From: Azophilus sp965214305
Lineage (GTDB): Bacteria > Pseudomonadota > Gammaproteobacteria > Pseudomonadales > Azotimanducaceae
Assembly: GCA_965214305.1 (NCBI GenBank)
Contig: OZ243949.1
Span: 2,356,001 to 2,420,000, forward strand
Reading direction: 5' to 3'
Length of the DNA stretch: 64,000 nucleotides
Part shown: positions 58,364 to 64,000 of the stretch, one piece after another
How the letters are laid out: every line of letters starts with the position of its first letter
How positions within the stretch are numbered: the first letter of the stretch is position 1
Notes under the pieces: generated by a model
What the model saw: the letters and a program-made list of their open reading frames with translations, nothing else
Database searches by the model: none
What the model was told of the DNA's origin: nothing
Position numbers and translations under genes: made by a program

Positions 58364-58439
<76 letters not shown>

Positions 58440-58531
58440 GTACTGACTCTCGAGTCAACAAGCTGGCACGACGGCAAATTTTGTGGTCGGGTTGGCCGTA
58501 AAAACTAGGGTTAGAGCACCACGAGGAAAAA

Positions 58532-59722
58532 ATGGCTAAAGAACGATTCGAGCGAACTAAGCCGCATGTGAATGTGGGAACGATTGGTCATGTGGACCAC
58601 GGTAAAACCACGTTGACGGCGGCCTTGACCAAGGTGTGCGCCGCGGCGCGCGGGGGCGAAGTTCGGGAGTTCGATCAGATCGACAATGCCCCGGAAGAAA
58701 AGGCTCGCGGCATCACCATCGCAACGGCGCATGTCGAATACGAAAGCGAGCAGCGTCACTATGCCCATGTTGACTGTCCCGGCCATGCGGACTATGTGAA
58801 GAACATGATCACCGGTGCCGCACAAATGGATGGTGCGGTGCTGGTGGTGTCCGCGGCTGACGGACCGATGCCGCAGACCCGCGAGCATATTCTGCTCTCT
58901 CGCCAAGTCGGCGTCCCTCGAATCGTCGTTTACATGAATAAAGCCGACATGGTTGACGACGATGAACTCGTTGAACTCGTTGAGATGGAGGTGCGCGAAT
59001 TACTCGATCAGTATGAATTTCCCGGCGACGATACGCCTATCGTCGTCGGTAGTGCCCTGAAGGCTCTTGAAGGCGAAGACGGTGAAATGGGCGTCCAATC
59101 GGTTCATGCCCTTGTTGAGGCATTGGACGATTATATTCCCGAGCCGGAGCGCCCCATCGATCAACCCTTTCTTATGCCCATTGAAGATGTTTTTTCCATT
59201 GCCGGCCGCGGTACCGTAGTGACCGGCCGGATTGCTCGAGGCATCGTCAAAGTTAGCGATGAGGTTGAGATTGTCGGTATCCGCGAAACGCAACAGACCA
59301 CCTGTACCGGTGTGGAAATGTTCCGCAAGCTGCTTGATGAGGGTCGCGCCGGTGAGAATGTTGGCGTGTTGTTGCGCGGTATCAAGAGGGATGAGGTGGA
59401 ACGCGGCCAAGTTCTTGCTATTCCCGGCAGTATTACTCCTCATACGGAATTCGATGCGGAGGTCTATGTGCTGTCCAAGGACGAGGGTGGCCGTCACACC
59501 CCGTTTTTCAAGGGTTATCGTCCCCAGTTCTTCTTTGAAACCACCGATGTCACCGGCACCGTAGAATTGCCCAAGGATGTTGAGATGGTTATGCCGGGCG
59601 ACAACGTGAATATGGCGGTTCAATTGATTTCACCGATTGCGATGGAGGAAGGCCAAAGGTTCGCGATTCGGGAAGGCGGACGGACGGTTGGTGCCGGGGT
59701 CGTCACCAAGATAACCCATTAA
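58532..59722 (+). CDS. tuf: Elongation factor Tu
   Basis: GTPase that delivers aminoacyl-tRNAs to the ribosome. The 396-residue protein has GHVDHGKTTLTAAL, switch I KARGITIATAHVEYES, DCPGHADYVKN and NKAD (NKCD in E. coli) in the G domain, and normal domains 2 and 3 ending GRTVGAGVVTKI. It belongs to the tRNA-tuf-tRNA-Trp-secE-nusG transcript. Only one base separates its stop codon from mature tRNA-Trp. Confidence 0.98.
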   Translation: MAKERFERTKPHVNVGTIGHVDHGKTTLTAALTKVCAAARGGEVREFDQIDNAPEEKARGITIATAHVEYESEQRHYAHVDCPGHADYVKNMITGAAQMDGAVLVVSAADGPMPQTREHILLSRQVGVPRIVVYMNKADMVDDDELVELVEMEVRELLDQYEFPGDDTPIVVGSALKALEGEDGEMGVQSVHALVEALDDYIPEPERPIDQPFLMPIEDVFSIAGRGTVVTGRIARGIVKVSDEVEIVGIRETQQTTCTGVEMFRKLLDEGRAGENVGVLLRGIKRDEVERGQVLAIPGSITPHTEFDAEVYVLSKDEGGRHTPFFKGYRPQFFFETTDVTGTVELPKDVEMVMPGDNVNMAVQLISPIAMEEGQRFAIREGGRTVGAGVVTKITH

Positions 59723-59723
59723 T

Positions 59724-59799
<76 letters not shown>

Positions 59800-59931
59800 T
59801 ATTGGCTGGTAACGCAACTCAAAACGGGGTCTTTGCTTTGTTATCGGACAGCAACCCCAACAATCCAATGTCTCGGGCGTTTTTGCCTTGGCAGCGAACA
59901 TTCGGGCGGCGACCGCATCGGAGCGACAACG

Positions 59932-60297
59932 TTGAACGCTAATACGGAGTCCCTGTCGGGTTTCGATTGGTTGAAATGGCTGATCACGGCGGTTTTGCTC
60001 GGCCTCGGCATTTTCGGAAACTGGTATTACCAGGATTCGTCGCTGTTACTGAGGGTACTGGGTTTGCTCGGCATTGCGACTGTTGCTGTCGGCGTGGCCC
60101 TGCAGACCGAGCGGGGGCGCGCTATCTGGTTGCTGTTCAAGGAGTCTCGGGCCGAAATTCGTCGGGTCGTTTGGCCAACACGCCAGGAAACGCTGCAAAC
60201 GACCGTGATCGTGTTGGTTTTGGTATTGGTTTTCGCTTTGATTTTATGGCTTTTGGATTCGGGCTTGAGCTGGCTGGTTTCCTTGGTGATTGGGTAA
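59932..60297 (+). CDS. secE: Protein translocase subunit SecE
   Basis: Essential inner-membrane subunit of SecYEG. The 121-residue protein has the three-helix form usual in Gammaproteobacteria (WLKWLITAVLLGLGIFGNWY, LLGIATVAVGVAL, and the conserved C-terminal helix VIVLVLVLVFALILWLLD). The amphipathic ESRAEIRRVVWPTRQET lies between them. The TTG at 59932 is chosen, with GGAG eight bases upstream; longer in-frame starts run into tRNA-Trp. nusG follows. Confidence 0.92.
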   Translation: MNANTESLSGFDWLKWLITAVLLGLGIFGNWYYQDSSLLLRVLGLLGIATVAVGVALQTERGRAIWLLFKESRAEIRRVVWPTRQETLQTTVIVLVLVLVFALILWLLDSGLSWLVSLVIG

Positions 60298-60345
60298 TGG
60301 CACGGTTCAATAGACGATACGCCGTCCACTTCGGGGTTGGTTGAT

Positions 60346-60894
60346 ATGTCGGAAGCAGTCGCCGGACGGAAGAAATGGTATGTGGTCCACGCCTATTCGG
60401 GTTTTGAGAAGAGTGTGGCGCGCACCCTCCAGGAGCGGGTGGAACTGTCCTCTCTGCGGGATTGCTTCGGCAGAATTATGGTACCGGCGGAAGACGTAGT
60501 GGAAATGCGGGCTGGCCAAAAGAGGCGTAGTGAGCGCAAGTTCTTTCCCGGCTATGTACTCGTTGAAATGGAATTAAACGACGAAACTTGGCATCTCGTT
60601 AACGAGACGCCGAGGGTCATGGGGTTCATTGGCGGCACTGCCGATCATCCGGCACCGCTAACCAATAAAGAAGCCGGGGCTATTCTGGAGCGAGTTGAGG
60701 GGAGCAAGAAAGAGCGTCCGAAGACGGTATTTGAACCCGGCGAGTTGGTGCGCGTTGTCGATGGCCCCTTCAACGAATTCGAGGCCATTGTTGAAGAGGT
60801 CAACTACGAGAAGAGCCGCCTAAGAGTGTCGGTGAGAATATTCGGGCGTGAGACGCCGGTGGAACTCGATTTCGATCAGGTGGAGAAAGGTTGA
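60346..60894 (+). CDS. nusG: Transcription termination/antitermination protein NusG
   Basis: Binds RNA polymerase and links it to Rho or ribosomes. The 182-residue protein has the NGN domain (KKWYVVHAYSGFEKSVA, RKFFPGYVLVEMEL, VMGFIGG) and the C-terminal KOW domain (FEPGELVRVVDGPFNEFEA, VSVRIFGRETPVELDF). The ATG at 60346 is chosen over a TTG at 60337. Conserved position before rplK. Confidence 0.96.
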   Translation: MSEAVAGRKKWYVVHAYSGFEKSVARTLQERVELSSLRDCFGRIMVPAEDVVEMRAGQKRRSERKFFPGYVLVEMELNDETWHLVNETPRVMGFIGGTADHPAPLTNKEAGAILERVEGSKKERPKTVFEPGELVRVVDGPFNEFEAIVEEVNYEKSRLRVSVRIFGRETPVELDFDQVEKG

Positions 60895-60940
60895 AACCCG
60901 GCTGGATTACTGTGGTTGAACCGCGTCGGAGTAATTGAAT

Positions 60941-61387
60941 ATGGCAAAGAGCGCCAAGCGAGTAAGCACGTACATCAAGCTTCAGGTACCGGCGGGCCAG
61001 GCTAATCCGAGTCCCCCGGTTGGTCCGGCGCTTGGCCAGCACGGCTTGAACATTATGGATTTCTGCAAGGCGTTCAATGCCCAGACACAAGATCAGGAAC
61101 AAGGCATGCCGCTACCGGTGGTGATCACCGTTTACACAGACCGCACTTTTAGCTTTGTGACCAAAACCCCGCCAGCATCGGTTCTACTTCGCAAAGCGGC
61201 TCGTATCGACAAGGGCAGCGGTGAACCGAATCTCAACAAAGTCGGCAAAGTAAGCCGAGCGCAACTTGAGGAAATAGCCAAGGTCAAAAATCCTGATCTA
61301 ACGGCGGCGGATATGGATGCCGCAGTACGCACTATTGCTGGGAGTGCCCGCAGTGCGGGCATAGAAGTGGAATTGGAGGCGATCTAG
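60941..61387 (+). CDS. rplK: 50S ribosomal protein L11
   Basis: Forms the GTPase-associated centre with 23S rRNA and is needed for RelA activation. The 148-residue protein has YIKLQVPAGQANPSPPVGPA, LGQHGLNIMDFCKAFNAQT, FVTKTPPASVLLRKAA and MDAAVRTIAGSARSAGIEV. The ATG at 60941 has GGAG nine bases upstream. Its TAG overlaps the rplA GTG by one base. Confidence 0.97.
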   Translation: MAKSAKRVSTYIKLQVPAGQANPSPPVGPALGQHGLNIMDFCKAFNAQTQDQEQGMPLPVVITVYTDRTFSFVTKTPPASVLLRKAARIDKGSGEPNLNKVGKVSRAQLEEIAKVKNPDLTAADMDAAVRTIAGSARSAGIEVELEAI

Positions 61388-62082
61388 TGGCTAAGTTGAG
61401 TAAGCGTATGCGCACCATCGCCGAGCGCACCGACAAGCACAAAGCGTATCCCATTGATGAGGCCGTGGCCCTACTTTCCGATCTGTCGAAGGGGAAGTTC
61501 GAAGAAAGTTTCGATGTATCGGTCAACCTTGGTGTCGATGTGCGCCGTTCTGACCAGGCCCTGCGAGGTGCGACTACGCTACCCCACGGTACCGGTAAAA
61601 CGGCTAGGGTAGCCGTGTTTGCCCAAGGCGAGCAGGCGATACAGGCGCAGTCTGCGGGTGCCGATGTGGTTGGCCTTGACGATCTTGCGGAACGATTGCA
61701 AGGCGGTGACCTGAATTTCGACGTGATCATAGCAACGCCGGATTGCATGCGCGTGGTTGGAAAACTTGGTCGCTTGCTAGGCCCTCGGGGGCTCATGCCG
61801 AATCCCAAGACCGGCACCGTGACGGCGGATGTCGAAACCGCCATAAATAATGCCAAGGCTGGCCAAGTTAAGTATCGCACGGACCGCAGCGGCATCGTCC
61901 ACGGTAGTGTCGGCCAGGTGGGCTTCTCCACAACCCAAGTCAAAGAAAATGTTGAGGCACTGGTTACAGATCTAAAAAAGGCCAAACCGGCTGTGGCCAA
62001 AGGCGTTTATCTGAAGAAGATCACGTTATCCACTACGATGGGCCCCGGTGTCGCCATCGATCAATCATCGTTGGATATCTAG
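61387..62082 (+). CDS. rplA: 50S ribosomal protein L1
   Basis: L1-stalk protein and, in E. coli, translational repressor of its own operon. The 231-residue protein has KFEESFDVSVNLGVDVRRSD, LGRLLGPRGLMPNPKTGTV and YRTDRSGIVHGSVGQVGF. GTG start overlapping the rplK stop (TAGTG) implies coupled translation. Confidence 0.97.
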   Translation: MAKLSKRMRTIAERTDKHKAYPIDEAVALLSDLSKGKFEESFDVSVNLGVDVRRSDQALRGATTLPHGTGKTARVAVFAQGEQAIQAQSAGADVVGLDDLAERLQGGDLNFDVIIATPDCMRVVGKLGRLLGPRGLMPNPKTGTVTADVETAINNAKAGQVKYRTDRSGIVHGSVGQVGFSTTQVKENVEALVTDLKKAKPAVAKGVYLKKITLSTTMGPGVAIDQSSLDI

Positions 62083-62112
62083 CCGGCAACGCTAAAATTT
62101 AGGAGTGGCCAA

Positions 62113-62643
62113 GTGGCCTTGAAGCTGAGTCAGAAACAAGAGATTGTCGCCGAAGTCAATCGGGAGGCAAGCGAAGCAATAGCGGCGGTACTCGCTGACT
62201 ATCGGGGAATGACTGTCGATGAGATGACGGGCTTGCGCCGTAAGGCTCGTGACAGCGACGTCTACCTTAAGGTCGTTCGCAATACCTTAGCCAAACGTGC
62301 GGTAGAAGGCACCGAATATGAGTGCCTAAACGACGTTTTGGCGGGTCCCACGCTGTTGGCGTTTTCTCGCGGCGAACCCGGTTCGGCCGCGCGTCTAATC
62401 AAGGACTGCGCGCAAGACTACGGAGCTCTACGAGTCAAAGCGCTATCTATTGGCGGGCAATTACTTGATGCGAGTCAGCTTGATCGGATTGCCGAGCTAC
62501 CGACTCGCGAGGAATCCATCGCCCTGTTAATGGCTGTGATTCAGGCACCTATCGCCAAACTAGTCAGAACGCTTGGCGAAGTGCCCGGAAAATTGACGCG
62601 AACGCTGGCCGCGATTCGTGAAGCCAAGGATTCCGGTGGCTAA
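62113..62643 (+). CDS. rplJ: 50S ribosomal protein L10
   Basis: Base of the ribosomal stalk that carries L7/L12 dimers. The 176-residue protein has KQEIVAEVNREASEAIAAVLADYRG-type start, VYLKVVRNTLAKRA, and GPTLLAFSRGEPGSAARL. The GTG start has AGGAG seven bases upstream. The 30-base gap from rplA is short; the long leader seen before rplJ in E. coli is not present. Confidence 0.96.
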   Translation: MALKLSQKQEIVAEVNREASEAIAAVLADYRGMTVDEMTGLRRKARDSDVYLKVVRNTLAKRAVEGTEYECLNDVLAGPTLLAFSRGEPGSAARLIKDCAQDYGALRVKALSIGGQLLDASQLDRIAELPTREESIALLMAVIQAPIAKLVRTLGEVPGKLTRTLAAIREAKDSGG

Positions 62644-62691
62644 AACACGCATGGGGTCGGGAACACAATTTATGATTCGAGGAGATAAATA

Positions 62692-63078
62692 ATGCCATTG
62701 TCTAAAGACGACGTACTGAACGCCATCGCCGAAATGAGTGTTATGGAGGTGGTGGAACTGATTCAGGCCATGGAGGAGAAGTTCGGCGTTTCTGCGGCGG
62801 CGGCTGTGGCCGCTGCTCCCGTCGCTATGAACGGCGACGCTGCAGATGGTGGGGGGTCTGAGGAGCAGGCGGAATTTGATGTGATTCTAAGCTCCTTTGG
62901 TGATAAGAAAGTGAACGTGATCAAGGTGGTTCGTGCAATTACGGGGCTTGGTCTCAAGGAAGCGAAGGCATTGGTTGATGGTGCCCCGAGTCCGGTCAAG
63001 GAGGGAGTCGGCAAAGACGAAGCTCAAGACATCCAGAAACAACTCGAAGAAGCTGGTGCCCAAGCCGAGCTCAAATAG
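62692..63078 (+). CDS. rplL: 50S ribosomal protein L7/L12
   Basis: Flexible stalk protein that recruits translation GTPases. The 128-residue protein has the N-terminal dimer domain (VLNAIAEMSVMEVVELIQAM), an Ala/Gly/Asp hinge, and the C-terminal domain with NVIKVVRAITGLGLKEAKAL and VDGAPSPVKEGVGKDEA. GAGGAG precedes the ATG. Its stop codon sits in the loop of a strong hairpin. Confidence 0.97.
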   Translation: MPLSKDDVLNAIAEMSVMEVVELIQAMEEKFGVSAAAAVAAAPVAMNGDAADGGGSEEQAEFDVILSSFGDKKVNVIKVVRAITGLGLKEAKALVDGAPSPVKEGVGKDEAQDIQKQLEEAGAQAELK

Positions 63079-63091
63079 TTGAGCTCGGCTT
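63062..63091 (+). promoter_or_regulatory. Hairpin enclosing the rplL stop codon (rplL-rpoB attenuator/processing site)
   Basis: AAGCCGAGCTCAA and TTGAGCTCGGCTT are perfect 13-base complements with loop ATAG; the TAG is the rplL stop. In E. coli the rplL-rpoB gap holds an attenuator and an RNase III site, so this hairpin is a likely equivalent. No T run follows. Confidence 0.75.
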
Positions 63092-63160
63092 CGGTAGTTC
63101 CGCCGACGCCCGCCCGGGGTGCTGACGTTTCGTTGTTATAGCAGCGCGAGGATAATTCCA

Positions 63161-64000
63161 ATGGCTTATAGCTTCACCGAAAAAAAGCGTATTCGTAAAG
63201 ACTTTGGCAAGTTGCCGGAGTCTATGCGGCTCCCGTACCTGCTAGCCATTCAGGTGGACTCCTACGGGAAATTTCTGCAGTTGGATACGCCGCCCAACAA
63301 ACGCAAGCGGGTCGGCTTGCATGCCGCTTTTCAGTCGGTATTTCCGGTGCAGAGCTATTCCGGGAACGCGGAGCTCCGCTATGTGGAGTATCGCTTGGGC
63401 CAACCCGTGTTCGATGTTAAAGAATGTGTGCTGCGGGGCGTTACCTTCGCGGCACCGCTCCGTGTGAAAGTACAACTCATCATTTATGATCGGGAGTCGT
63501 CGGCAAAAAAGGTCAAGGAAGTAAGGGAGCAGGAAGTCTATATGGGGGAAATTCCTCTGATGACGGGAAATGGCACCTTTATAATCAACGGTACCGAGCG
63601 TGTCGTCGTCTCCCAATTACACCGCTCGCCCGGGGTATTCTTCGATCACGACCGGGGCAAGACTCACAGTTCCGGCAAACTCCTGTATTCGGCGCGAGTC
63701 ATTCCATATCGGGGTTCTTGGCTGGATTTTGAATTCGATCCGAAAGACTGCGTTTTTGTGCGCATTGATCGGCGACGCAAATTGCCGGCCACCATCATTC
63801 TGCGTGCGCTCGAATATTCCGGTGAAGAGATTCTGGGCATGTTCTTCAATAAGAATATTTTCCGAGTCAAGAAGAATGGCTTTTCCGTGGACCTTTTGCC
63901 CGAGCGTCTGCGTGGCGAAGTGGCATCGTTCGACATGAAGAGCCGCGACGGCACCATTATCGTTGAAGCGGGTCGCCGGATCACGGCGCGCCACGTTCGA
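63161..64000 (+). CDS. rpoB: DNA-directed RNA polymerase subunit beta (5' part)
   Basis: Catalytic RNA polymerase subunit, cut by the window's right edge after 280 codons. The ATG at 63161 begins AYSFTEKKRIRKDFGKLP, the standard gammaproteobacterial start. The visible part contains the protrusion with EIPLMTGNGTFIINGTERVV and SQLHRSPGVFFDHDRGKTH, and the start of lobe 1. It is 82 bases downstream of rplL. Confidence 0.97.
   Translation, partial: MAYSFTEKKRIRKDFGKLPESMRLPYLLAIQVDSYGKFLQLDTPPNKRKRVGLHAAFQSVFPVQSYSGNAELRYVEYRLGQPVFDVKECVLRGVTFAAPLRVKVQLIIYDRESSAKKVKEVREQEVYMGEIPLMTGNGTFIINGTERVVVSQLHRSPGVFFDHDRGKTHSSGKLLYSARVIPYRGSWLDFEFDPKDCVFVRIDRRRKLPATIILRALEYSGEEILGMFFNKNIFRVKKNGFSVDLLPERLRGEVASFDMKSRDGTIIVEAGRRITARHVR

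Overview
The window is ordinary chromosomal DNA of a gammaproteobacterium. Its gene blocks match those of Pseudomonas and purple-sulfur-type relatives: rnfH-bamE; hrcA-recN-grpE-dnaK-dnaJ-dapB-carAB-greA-rlmE-ftsH-glmM-tpiA-secG-tRNA-Leu; tRNA-fMet-rimP-nusA-infB-rbfA-truB-rpsO-pnp; dksA-gluQRS-cbrB-like-pcnB-pgi-acs; bactofilin-erpA-mepM-tyrS-rrn; and tuf-secE-nusG-rplKAJL-rpoB. The 16S, 23S and 5S genes and ten tRNAs fit the same class. Genus and species cannot be read without a database.

Layout. 1-4.4 kb: a sodium-coupled transporter, rnfH, a small cysteine-rich lipoprotein, bamE and hrcA. 4.5-22.3 kb: DNA repair (recN), the DnaK chaperone machine, lysine/diaminopimelate and carbamoyl phosphate synthesis, transcript cleavage (greA), 23S rRNA methylation, FtsH proteolysis, glmM, tpiA and secG. 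22.3-31.2 kb: two tRNAs and the nusA-infB translation/RNA operon ending in pnp. 31.2-34 kb: an accessory, partly A/T-rich island with an Rpn-type nuclease and a type II restriction-modification pair whose methyltransferase looks N-terminally truncated. 34-45.5 kb: a long minus-strand run (acs, pgi, deoxynucleoside kinase, pcnB, a CbrB-like regulator, gluQRS, dksA, a PfkB-type kinase, hemL, hemJ). 45.6-50.4 kb: a coiled-coil membrane protein, bactofilin, erpA, mepM, tyrS. 50.5-56.6 kb: a complete rRNA operon with tRNA-Ile and tRNA-Ala. 56.7-64 kb: birA, tRNAs, tuf, secE, nusG, four ribosomal protein genes and the start of rpoB.

Functionally this is mostly gene-expression machinery with envelope, heat-shock and core metabolic genes. 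A sigma-32-type promoter is visible before dnaK, Rho-independent terminators follow tRNA-fMet, truB and the 5S gene, and a hairpin enclosing the rplL stop codon separates rplL from rpoB.

The least expected features are these. (1) A family of about 140-170 bp near-palindromic, CTAG-ended dispersed repeats: five copies in the first 21 kb, all between co-directional genes, two of them essentially identical, and two supplying the stop codon of hrcA or carA. (2) A second family of short degenerate repeats with a core near GATATAGGCGGGCTAGG. (3) A CbrB-locus regulator that has lost its phospho-acceptor aspartate, its GAFTGA loop and its neighbouring sensor kinase. (4) BirA apparently without its DNA-recognition helix. 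(5) An initiator tRNA with a U1:U72 mismatch. (6) Repeated absence of single genes (nadK, folP, cbrA, folK-panBCD, anmK) from otherwise conserved blocks. I do not see a clearly new multi-gene defence or biosynthetic system. The repeat families are the best candidates for something undescribed.
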